A stretch of DNA of 5,580 nt. Source: an uncultured Coriobacteriales bacterium. Its GTDB lineage: Bacteria; Actinomycetota; Coriobacteriia; Coriobacteriales; Atopobiaceae. A model generated the notes under the pieces. The model did not search any database. It saw nothing but the letters and a program-made list of their open reading frames with translations, and was not told the DNA's origin. Position numbers and translations under genes: made by a program. The stretch lies in NCBI GenBank assembly GCA_947305035.1, contig CAMZCV010000086.1:1-5580 (forward strand), written 5' to 3'. This document shows, piece after piece, positions 1-5,291 of this stretch (position 1 is its first letter; each line of letters opens with the position of its first letter).

Positions 1-2206
1 CGACGCCGAAGCGCTGCTCCTCATCGATGATGACGAGCCCCAGGTCGTAGGGGTGGACGGCGGATGAGAGCAGCCTGTGCGTGCCGATAAGAACATCGAT
101 GGAGCCCTCGGCGAACCCCGCAAGCGCCCTGCGCTGGCGGGCGGGCGTGACGAAGCGCGAGAGCACGGCCACATGCAGGCCGAACGGGGTGAACCGATCG
201 AAGAACGTCTGGTAGTGCTGCTCCGCGAGGATGGTCGTGGGGCAGAGCACCATGACCTGCTTGGCATCTTGGCAGCACTTGAACGCCGCGCGCAGGGCAA
301 CCTCGGTCTTGCCGAACCCCACGTCGCCGCAGAGCAGGCGGTCCATCGGGCGCTCCGCCTCCATGTCCACCTTGATGTCCGCGATTGCGGACAGCTGGTC
401 CGGCGTGAGGTCGTAGCCGAAGCTCGCCTCCATCTCGTCCTGCTCCCGCGAGTCGGGTGAGAAGGCGAATCCGGTCACCGACGAACGGCGCGTGTAGAGA
501 TCCACCAGGTCGAACGCCAGCTTCTTCGCGCTCTTGCGCGCCTTTCCCGTTGCTCGCGACCAATCCGCTGTGTTGAGGCGCGTGAGGCGCGGCGCCGAAC
601 CGTCGGGACCCACGTAGCGCGTGATGCGGTCGACATGCTCGAGCGGCACATAGAGCTTGTCGCCCTCGGCGTATTCCAGCAGGAAGTAGTCGCGCTCGCG
701 GCCCGCAACCTCCTGACGCACGATGGCGGAGAAGAGCGCGATGCCGTGCGTGGCGTGCACCACATAGTCGCCCGGCTTGAACGGGAAGGTTACGGACGTG
801 GGGTCGATACGCCTTCCCTTGCGGCGGCTCTTGGCGCTGCGTGCCGTGAGGTCGGAAACGGAGAGGATCGCGAGCCGCGCCTCGGGAAGCACGATGCCTG
901 CGGGCACGGGGGCATCGAAGAAGGTGACCATGCCCCTCTCGAGGAGTTTGTCACCCGCAGAGGCGCCGAGTTCCTCGCAGAAGGGGATGTTCTCATCGGA
1001 GAAGCGCAGCTCGAGGGCCTCGCGCGCGCCGCGGTCGGGCACGGCGAACAGGACGACGCAACGGTCGGCGACGAGTTGGCGCACGCGTCCGAGCAGCTTG
1101 GTGTCGGCGCCGGCGATGCCGGGCTGGCGCACGTCGATCTCGGCGGTGAGCTGCACGCCCGAGCGCATGAGCGCCGAGAACGAAAGGCGCTGCCGATTGC
1201 CGAAGTCGAGCTCGCGCGGCGACGTGTAGAGGCCGTCCAACTTGATGCGAGCAGCGCGGACGGCAGCCTCGATCTCCTCGTAGGAACGCGCGCAGTCGTC
1301 GAACAGTGCGCGGGGCTCGGCGAGCACGACAAGCGTGACGGAGGAGATGTGCTCGAGCGGCGAGGCAGTGCTGCCGTAGAGCGCGGGAAGGTAGCGCTCC
1401 AGCGCAGGATTGGCTGCGCGCTGGGTGATCATCTCGAGGTCAGCGGCAACCTCCTGGGACTCCTGCGCCTCGTTGAAGAGGATGCGCGTCGCGCGATGCA
1501 CGGTCTCATCGGTGAGCGCCATCTCGCGGCACGGAACAATCTCGACTTCCTTGAGTTCGCCGATGGTCTGACCCGTCGAAGGCACCATGCGACGCACGCG
1601 GTCGATCTCGTCTCCGAAGAATTCCACGCGCACGGGCGCCGTGGCCTGCGCGGGGAAGATGTCCACCGTATCGCCGTGGATATGGAAACTGCCCGGAACG
1701 TCAACCTCGCCAGAGTCGGTATAGCCCATGCCCACGAGCAGCGCGCCCACATCCTCAAAGGGCACCTCGTCGCCCACCGTGAATGTGCTGCTCGCAAAAT
1801 AGTCGCTTCCCTTGGGAGGCACGCGGCGCAGCAGCGCTCGCGCGCTGGTAACAACCACGCAGCTATCTCCCGTGGCGAGGCGCGAGATGGCACGGCAGCG
1901 GGCTCCGATAACGGCATCGTCGGGCGCGGCATCCGACCAAGGCCGGTCGCGACGTTCGGGAAACCTGCAGACGGCATGCGGACCGAGCCACGCTGCGAGC
2001 GAGCGTGCGGCGCGGTCGGCTGCGTCCTCGCCCGAAACGATGAGCACGCACGGCCGCGGCTTGCGCGACCAGATAGCCGCGAGCATGAGCGTGCGCGCGC
2101 TCTGCGCGATGGAAAGGCCCGCATCCTCACCGTCGTCGAGAGCTCGGATGAGCGGTCTGACCTCGGGAATGGCGAGCAGCTGGTCTGCCACACGGTTGAT
2201 GAGCAT
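1..2206 (-). CDS. mfd: Transcription-repair coupling factor Mfd (5' two-thirds; C-terminus beyond window)
   Basis: Mfd removes RNA polymerase stalled at DNA lesions and recruits UvrA, using a RecG-like dsDNA translocase. About 735 codons are visible, against roughly 1,150 for the family; the gene continues past position 1. Seen in the translation: a UvrB-like N-terminal part with GSFHIHGDTVDIFP (residues ~172-185) followed by VRVEFFGDEID; an RNA polymerase-interacting CarD-like domain starting at FKPGDYVVH (~476) and running to ~533; and the translocase module with TPDQ (601-604), Walker A GDVGFGKTE (627-635), PTTILAEQHY, GTHRLL (708-713) and the Walker B box DEEQ (728-731). These positions match E. 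coli Mfd closely. The ATG at 2206 is chosen because an in-frame TGA lies 15 bases upstream of it and an AGAAAGG Shine-Dalgarno sits at a good distance. No frameshift was seen. Catalytic motifs are intact, so I expect a working enzyme. Confidence 0.96.
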   Translation of the reverse strand, partial: MLINRVADQLLAIPEVRPLIRALDDGEDAGLSIAQSARTLMLAAIWSRKPRPCVLIVSGEDAADRAARSLAAWLGPHAVCRFPERRDRPWSDAAPDDAVIGARCRAISRLATGDSCVVVTSARALLRRVPPKGSDYFASSTFTVGDEVPFEDVGALLVGMGYTDSGEVDVPGSFHIHGDTVDIFPAQATAPVRVEFFGDEIDRVRRMVPSTGQTIGELKEVEIVPCREMALTDETVHRATRILFNEAQESQEVAADLEMITQRAANPALERYLPALYGSTASPLEHISSVTLVVLAEPRALFDDCARSYEEIEAAVRAARIKLDGLYTSPRELDFGNRQRLSFSALMRSGVQLTAEIDVRQPGIAGADTKLLGRVRQLVADRCVVLFAVPDRGAREALELRFSDENIPFCEELGASAGDKLLERGMVTFFDAPVPAGIVLPEARLAILSVSDLTARSAKSRRKGRRIDPTSVTFPFKPGDYVVHATHGIALFSAIVRQEVAGRERDYFLLEYAEGDKLYVPLEHVDRITRYVGPDGSAPRLTRLNTADWSRATGKARKSAKKLAFDLVDLYTRRSSVTGFAFSPDSREQDEMEASFGYDLTPDQLSAIADIKVDMEAERPMDRLLCGDVGFGKTEVALRAAFKCCQDAKQVMVLCPTTILAEQHYQTFFDRFTPFGLHVAVLSRFVTPARQRRALAGFAEGSIDVLIGTHRLLSSAVHPYDLGLVIIDEEQRFGV

Positions 2207-2215
2207 GCGCGGAGG

Positions 2216-2222
2216 CCTTTCT
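2216..2222 (-). promoter_or_regulatory. Ribosome binding site of mfd
   Basis: AGAAAGG on the minus strand, 9 nt upstream of the ATG at 2206. Together with the in-frame stop just upstream (2224-2222) it fixes the mfd start. Confidence 0.6.
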
Positions 2223-2230
2223 CATGGCGT

Positions 2231-2258
2231 AAAACCCGCAAGCGGGATGCTCGCGGGT
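2231..2258 (-). other. Hairpin plus short U-run in the mfd leader (possible attenuator)
   Basis: On the minus strand ACCCGC (2258-2253) can pair with GCGGGT (2239-2234). A competing CCCGC (2246-2242) can pair with the same GCGGG in a tighter stem. Either stem is followed by a U-run of three or four bases (2234-2231). The element lies between the proposed mfd -10 and the start codon, so it resembles a weak intrinsic terminator or attenuator in the leader. The stem is short and the U-tract is brief. Function is inference only. Confidence 0.3.
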
Positions 2259-2282
2259 GATGATGGTGTTCCTTGTCCCTCT

Positions 2283-2288
2283 ATTGTA
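2283..2288 (-). promoter_or_regulatory. Probable -10 element of the mfd promoter
   Basis: TACAAT on the minus strand (2288-2283) matches five of six bases of TATAAT and lies 76 nt upstream of the mfd start codon. No convincing -35 hexamer is found 16-18 nt upstream; TTGAAA exists but is about 25 nt away. An inverted repeat ATGCG-N6-CGCAT (2288-2303) abuts the element and could be an operator or coincidence. Confidence 0.4.
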
Positions 2289-2341
2289 TGCGTTTTCGCG
2301 CATTTGCCCGTCGTTTCAATCCAATCGAGGGGCTCAATAAA

Positions 2342-2393
2342 GTTGAGTGTGTATTTTTGAAAGCGTATGTACGCAACACAATACACACTCAAC
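2342..2393. repeat. Inverted-repeat unit 1 (GTTGAGTGTGTA arms)
   Basis: GTTGAGTGTGTATT (2342-2355) is followed by its exact reverse complement (2380-2393), giving a perfect 14-bp stem with a 24-nt loop. The loop holds a second, nested palindrome, GCGTA-TG-TACGC (2363-2374). The same 12-bp core recurs in unit 2 with nearly the same spacing. It could be a pair of protein-binding sites, a cruciform or RNA hairpin, or a small dispersed intergenic repeat. No T-run of terminator type follows the second arm on either strand. Confidence 0.85.
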
Positions 2394-2438
2394 CACACCG
2401 CTTTCCACCTCAACTGGGCAAATCTTGGGATGGTTCCT

Positions 2439-2489
2439 GTTGAGTGTGTACTTTATTCTGCAAGGGACAGCCAATAATACACACTCAAC
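2439..2489. repeat. Inverted-repeat unit 2 (GTTGAGTGTGTA arms)
   Basis: GTTGAGTGTGTA (2439-2450) and its exact reverse complement (2478-2489) enclose 27 nt. Unit 1 encloses 28 nt between the same 12-bp cores, so the geometry is conserved while the enclosed sequence is unrelated. The units are 45 bp apart, and a half-site CTCAAC (2409-2414) lies between them. Conserved arms and spacing with divergent loops argue for a functional unit rather than a plain duplication. Confidence 0.85.
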
Positions 2490-2544
2490 TATCTGGTTGA
2501 AGTTTCGCGCGCAAAATCCAAAACAGTCCGTGAAATAGAGCATG

Positions 2545-2566
2545 AAAAAGCCGCCATGAAGGCGGC
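2545..2566 (-). terminator. Intrinsic terminator of tRNA-Val
   Basis: On the minus strand GCCGCC (2566-2561), loop TTCAT (2560-2556) and GGCGGC (2555-2550) form a perfect 6-bp GC-only stem, directly followed by five T residues (2549-2545). It begins 12 nt past the CCA end of the tRNA, the expected place for a terminator of a monocistronic tRNA transcript. Confidence 0.85.
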
Positions 2567-2578
2567 CGAAGGGTTGAT

Positions 2579-2654
2579 TGGTGGGCGATGACGGACTCGA
2601 ACCGCCGACCTTGTGCTTGTAAGGCACCTGCGCTAGCCACTGCGCCAATCGCCC
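2579..2654 (-). tRNA. tRNA-Val (anticodon UAC)
   Basis: A 76-nt cloverleaf can be folded by eye. The acceptor stem GGGCGAT/ATCGCCC is perfect (7 bp), as is the D stem GCGC/GCGC with an AGTGGCTA loop. The anticodon loop CTTACAA gives anticodon UAC, which reads GUA and other GUN valine codons. The variable loop is AGGTC, and the T arm GGCGG-TTCGAGT-CCGTC has one G-U pair. Discriminator A73 and CCA are encoded (2582-2579). One oddity is that the top pair of the anticodon stem is G27-A43, leaving four Watson-Crick pairs. A dedicated promoter and terminator flank the gene, so it is probably transcribed alone. Confidence 0.95.
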
Positions 2655-2666
2655 GTGCGGATTGAA

Positions 2667-2675
2667 AGTGTAGCA
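2667..2675 (-). promoter_or_regulatory. Extended -10 promoter of tRNA-Val
   Basis: TGCTACACT on the minus strand (2675-2667) is a TGn-extended -10 with hexamer TACACT. It lies 12 nt upstream of the first tRNA base, leaving room for a start site and a short 5' leader. The hexamer 17 nt further upstream, CTGCGA (2695-2690), is a poor -35, which fits dependence on the extended -10. Confidence 0.5.
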
Positions 2676-2706
2676 CAGAATTGCCAAGGTCGCAGGTGGG
2701 TCAGCG

Positions 2707-2712
2707 TATACT
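2707..2712 (+). promoter_or_regulatory. -10 element giving a leaderless transcript for the MurE-like gene
   Basis: TATACT (five of six bases of TATAAT) ends 6 nt before the ATG at 2719. A start site at the usual distance would therefore fall on or next to the A of the start codon. No Shine-Dalgarno precedes the ATG. No good -35 is seen at 16-18 nt; TTGCCA (2681-2686) is 20 nt away. Leaderless mRNAs with a -10 about seven bases before the start codon are common in actinobacteria. Confidence 0.5.
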
Positions 2713-2718
2713 TGGGCT

Positions 2719-3708
2719 ATGGAAACAGCGCCTTCACATGAATCGAGCCTGCGCAGGCCGCTCACGATCGGTATCGCGGGCGGTTCAGGCGTGTCCACCG
2801 TCATCTACATGCTCCGTTCCATCCTCGACGGAGACGAGCCGTACGCCCATACGGGCGTCGTCTGCTCCCTCGAGACATTCGACGGCGTACAGCGCCGCGT
2901 TGGGTGGAAGGGAGCGCTTGTGAAGGACGATCTCGTCCGGCACACCGCGCACGCGAGAACCGCTGGGCTCTCCTATCTCGTTGTCGAGCTGCCCAATGGA
3001 GGACAGGCAGAAGGCGCATTGGATGTCGCAGCGTTCGACTTGTACTGTTCCCTCGATTCGGGACGCTGCGTGAGCCGCTCCGGGCATGTAACCACCTTCT
3101 CGGTAGGCAACACGGGTGCGGACGTGTGGTCCGACAGCGAGCGTTGCTCGCTCGGCGTGGTCTCGTTTGCTGCGCATACCCCCAGCTGGCAGTGGCGCGT
3201 CGCATTCCCCATGCCAGGTGCCTTCAACATAGGCAATGCACTTGCAGCCATCGCCATCTGCGTGGAGCTGGGCATCGACCCCGCACGCATTGTCGAGCGG
3301 TTCTTCTACGTGCGCGTTCCCGGAAGGATGGAGCTTCTCCTCACGCCCGATCGGGACATCGTCGGCATCATCGACCAGGCAGTCGATGCAGCATCGTGCC
3401 GAGAGTTCTTCTCGGCGGTCGCCGAGGAGTTCCCCGGATACCGCTTCGAGGCCGTACTCGGGAATGCGGAAGTCGACGATGATGATCTTCCCTGGGGGAT
3501 CACCCTGTTCGACCCCTCCCCCACGCGGGAGGACGCCATCCTCACCGCGGTGGAGTGCGCGTATGAATGCTACGATTACGTGCTCGTATGCCTGCTCGGC
3601 TCGGGAGGAGCACCCGACCGCGCACAGCTCGATGCGGACATCTTCAACGAAGCGGTTCGCCGCTTCAGCCCCGGCCCCTGGACGCTCTCGAACGAGGAGC
3701 AGCTATGA
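2719..3708 (+). CDS. MurE-like Mur ligase homologue, probable pseudoenzyme (329 aa)
   Basis: The protein matches the Mur ligase fold, closest by eye to MurE (UDP-MurNAc-tripeptide synthetase, cytoplasmic). Best matches are FNIGNALAAIAICVELGI (169-186), against the family's FNvyNaLAAiA..lalGi, and VPGRMELL (200-207). IAGGSGVST (19-27) sits where MurE has ITGTNGKTT, so the P-loop lysine is valine. VVELPNGG (88-95) replaces the vmEvSSHaL segment, and no TNL-DHLDxH follows. IIDQAVDA (217-224) replaces VDYAHTPD. DPSPTRED (265-272) resembles the DNPRTEDP substrate-binding loop. At 329 aa it lacks the N-terminal UDP-binding domain of the ~490-aa enzyme. I infer loss of ligase activity and perhaps a regulatory or structural role. 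ATG 2719 is the first start after an in-frame TAG (2671) and precedes the first beta strand. Its stop overlaps the next gene by ATGA. It may instead be a Mur-family protein with another, unknown substrate. Confidence 0.75.
   Translation: METAPSHESSLRRPLTIGIAGGSGVSTVIYMLRSILDGDEPYAHTGVVCSLETFDGVQRRVGWKGALVKDDLVRHTAHARTAGLSYLVVELPNGGQAEGALDVAAFDLYCSLDSGRCVSRSGHVTTFSVGNTGADVWSDSERCSLGVVSFAAHTPSWQWRVAFPMPGAFNIGNALAAIAICVELGIDPARIVERFFYVRVPGRMELLLTPDRDIVGIIDQAVDAASCREFFSAVAEEFPGYRFEAVLGNAEVDDDDLPWGITLFDPSPTREDAILTAVECAYECYDYVLVCLLGSGGAPDRAQLDADIFNEAVRRFSPGPWTLSNEEQL
3694..3699 (+). promoter_or_regulatory. Ribosome binding site of the rRNA methyltransferase gene
   Basis: GAGGAG lies 5 nt upstream of the ATG at 3705, inside the last codons of the MurE-like gene. 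It supports this start over the longer open frame, which begins at 3567 within the preceding gene. With the ATGA overlap it implies translational coupling. Confidence 0.7.
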
Positions 3709-4979
3709 AGCAGCAGCGCCCGTATCCGCAGGTCATCATCACGCGTAAGGCGGCCCGCAGCCTCGCCGCAGGACACGTGTGGGTGTTCGACGGAGAAGTG
3801 CTCGACGTAACCAACCTGGCACCCGGAGCAACGGAGATCGAGAACGGCTCCGTGGTGGATGTGGTTGAGGAGAACGGCACGTGGCAGGGCGCGGGGCTCT
3901 ACTCGCAGGCGAGCAGGATCTGCGTGCGCATCGTGACGCGTAACGCCAACGACCGCATCGACGCTGCCTTCTGGGAGCGCAAGGTGCGTTGGGCCTGGGA
4001 GATGCGCAGGCGCGTGATGGGCGCGGATGCGGATTGCTGCCGCGTGATCTTCTCGGAGGCAGACGGATTTCCGGGACTCGTGGTGGACCGCTACGGCAGC
4101 ATCCTCGTCGCGCAGGTGGGAACGGTGGGCATGGAGCTTCTGCGCGAGACGCTCTACCCGCTGCTTATCAAGACCCTGCACGAGGATGGCCAGGATGTGC
4201 GCGCCATCTACGAGCGCTGCGATTCCCCCGTCCGCAGGAAGGAAGGTCTTGAGCTGCGCGTTGGTTGGTGGGACGGTTCGCCCGAAGTGCCCGGCTCGCC
4301 GCGCATCACGGTGCACGAGAACGGCGTGCTCTACGGGCTCGACCTCGAGAACAGCCAGAAGACCGGTTTCTTCCTCGACCAGAAGTACAACCGAGCCGCC
4401 GTAGCGCGCCTCGCCGGGGGCGCCCGCGTGATGGATTGCTTCTGCCATGTGGGTCCGTTCGGCCTGAACGCTGCCGCGGCGGGGGCCCAATACGTGCGCT
4501 TCGTCGATGCCAGCGCTGGCGCGCTCGAGCTTGTGCGGGAGAACGTCGCGCTGAACGGATTCGATGCGGCGGACGAGAGCCGCTTCGGCTATACCTGCGC
4601 CGACGCCATCGGGTATCTCTCAGAACTGTCCCGCAACAAGGCGCGCCTTCGCGAGGAGGGCGGCCCGTTCGACCTCATCGTGCTCGATCCTCCCGCGTTC
4701 GCCAAGCGCGGCCAGGATGTTCGCAATGCAGCACGAGCATATCGGCAGATCAACGAGAGCGCCCTGCGCATGCTTCCCCGTGGCGGGTACCTAGCCACCT
4801 GCAGCTGCTCGCAGCATATGACGCGCGACCTGCTCGCGCAGGCAATCGCGGAGGCGGCGCATGGGGCAGGGGTGTCGCTCAAGCAACTTGAGGAGCGGCA
4901 GCAGGCTCCAGACCACCCCATTCTCTGGGGAGTTCCCGAGACGCACTATCTTGACTTCTTCATCTTCCAGGTTGTCTAG
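3705..4979 (+). CDS. rlmI: RlmI-type 23S rRNA 5-methylcytosine methyltransferase (424 aa)
   Basis: A class I SAM-dependent methyltransferase of the RlmI/YccW family; the E. coli member makes m5C1962 in 23S rRNA. Seen in order: an N-terminal PUA-like RNA-binding region (about 6-80, with HVWVFDGEV and later GAGLYSQASRICVRIV), a middle segment with FPGLVVDRYG, KTGFFLDQKYNR (219-230) at the entry to the catalytic domain, SAM motif I VMDCFCHVGPFGLNAA (242-257), an acidic motif II at VDASAGALEL, the motif IV box DPPAFAK (328-334), and TCSCSQHM (365-372), whose Cys residues include the probable catalytic nucleophile. Length is near the family norm of about 390-425. All key motifs are intact, so I expect activity. 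The gene overlaps the MurE-like gene by ATGA and shares its promoter. Its TAG stop lies at the edge of a tandem hairpin array. The exact target base in this organism is inferred from the family. Confidence 0.9.
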   Translation: MKQQRPYPQVIITRKAARSLAAGHVWVFDGEVLDVTNLAPGATEIENGSVVDVVEENGTWQGAGLYSQASRICVRIVTRNANDRIDAAFWERKVRWAWEMRRRVMGADADCCRVIFSEADGFPGLVVDRYGSILVAQVGTVGMELLRETLYPLLIKTLHEDGQDVRAIYERCDSPVRRKEGLELRVGWWDGSPEVPGSPRITVHENGVLYGLDLENSQKTGFFLDQKYNRAAVARLAGGARVMDCFCHVGPFGLNAAAAGAQYVRFVDASAGALELVRENVALNGFDAADESRFGYTCADAIGYLSELSRNKARLREEGGPFDLIVLDPPAFAKRGQDVRNAARAYRQINESALRMLPRGGYLATCSCSQHMTRDLLAQAIAEAAHGAGVSLKQLEERQQAPDHPILWGVPETHYLDFFIFQVV

Positions 4980-5068
4980 CGAGACAGTTACCAGCGAGAC
5001 AGTTACCCGGTCATTTGTCTCACTGCTTGTAGCGAGACAGTTACCCGGTCGTTTGTCTCACTGCTTGT
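4978..5068. repeat. Tandem array of a 38-nt hairpin unit between convergent genes
   Basis: Two adjacent 38-nt copies (4993-5030 and 5031-5068) differ at one base (A5013 versus G5051). A truncated copy of 15 nt (AGCGAGACAGTTACC, 4978-4992) precedes them. Each full unit contains GAGACA and TGTCTC arms (4996-5001 with 5016-5021; 5034-5039 with 5054-5059) around 14 nt. Extending outward gives AGcGAGACA against TGTCTCaCT, a 9-bp stem with one mismatch. The array separates the methyltransferase from the minus-strand small gene. It contains the last two bases of the first gene's stop codon and the last two codons and stop of the second. A shared 3'-end hairpin for both transcripts is plausible, but no T-run follows, so it is not a standard intrinsic terminator. 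Confidence 0.9.
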
Positions 5069-5258
5069 AGTGCTTGCTCTTGGTGGGCGGAGTCTCCACG
5101 GGCTTGTCGTCGCCCTTGTTGCGCAGGCGCGCGATCAGCGCAACGGCAACGGCGCCAACCCCTACGCCTCCGATGACGGCGGGAACGGTCAGGTTCGTGG
5201 AATCGCCCACCGCGATGATAGCGGGAAGAACGGATGCAAAGCTCAGCAGGTTCATCAT
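5058..5258 (-). CDS. Small membrane protein of unknown function (66 aa)
   Basis: I do not recognise a family. The protein has a moderately hydrophobic N-terminus (4-17, LLSFASVLPAIIAV) and a short polar link GDSTNLT (18-24). A clear membrane segment follows (25-43, with PAVIGG and VAVALIA), then RLRNKGDDK and a charged, Pro/Thr/Lys-containing tail to residue 66. The layout suggests either two helices in a hairpin or a signal-like start plus one anchor with a basic cytoplasmic tail. It resembles the C-terminal half of a sorted surface protein but has no LPxTG. The start is ATG 5258, or ATG 5255 directly after it. An in-frame TAA lies 12 codons upstream with no other start between, and no good Shine-Dalgarno is visible. 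It begins 33 nt after the tadA stop on the same strand, so it is probably co-transcribed. Codon use fits the neighbours, supporting a real gene. Confidence 0.65.
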   Translation of the reverse strand: MMNLLSFASVLPAIIAVGDSTNLTVPAVIGGVGVGAVAVALIARLRNKGDDKPVETPPTKSKHYKQ

Positions 5259-5291
5259 GATCGGCCAATCGACGCAGGGTTCTCCATCATC

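Larger units (their letters stand above)
2207..2578. other. Gene-free region between mfd and tRNA-Val
   Basis: No credible coding sequence lies here. Short open frames on both strands run through the inverted repeats and the terminator, lack ribosome binding sites and resemble no family I know. The stretch from about 2290 to 2540 is visibly richer in A+T than the flanking genes. It holds the mfd leader and -10, a cluster of four GTTGAGTGTGTA repeats, and the tRNA terminator. Each of these is listed separately. Confidence 0.7.

Noticed and set aside
635..2260. 541-codon open frame on the plus strand
   Set aside because: It lies wholly antisense to mfd, whose motifs are unmistakable. The frame is open because of GC-rich codon bias, and its product is low-complexity (His/Arg/Ala/Glu-rich) with no recognisable domain.
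2342..2489. CRISPR array
   Set aside because: Repeats are only 12-14 bp, alternate in orientation and are unevenly spaced, and no cas gene is present.
2342..2489. MITE or insertion sequence bounded by 12-bp inverted repeats
   Set aside because: The outer arms form terminal inverted repeats, but no target-site duplication is visible. The internal paired arms with conserved spacing are better explained as two units.
2334..2804. 156-codon minus-strand and 63-codon plus-strand open frames across the spacer
   Set aside because: They read through the inverted repeats; the minus-strand frame also crosses the tRNA and its terminator. No ribosome binding site or domain is visible.
3567..3704. 46-codon upstream extension of the rRNA methyltransferase
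   Set aside because: It would overlap the MurE-like gene out of frame and is Arg/Pro-rich. The ATG at 3705 has a strong Shine-Dalgarno and begins exactly where the PUA-like domain should.
3576..4490. 304-codon open frame on the minus strand
   Set aside because: Antisense to the intact rRNA methyltransferase; no ribosome binding site or family resemblance.
4993..5068. Standard rho-independent terminators
   Set aside because: Hairpin arms are present, but no T-run follows on either strand, so I list it as a repeat with a possible 3'-end role.
5041..5268. 75-codon minus-strand frame overlapping the small membrane protein
   Set aside because: Arg-rich composition typical of a shifted frame of the 66-aa gene. 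It has no normal ATG-plus-Shine-Dalgarno start.
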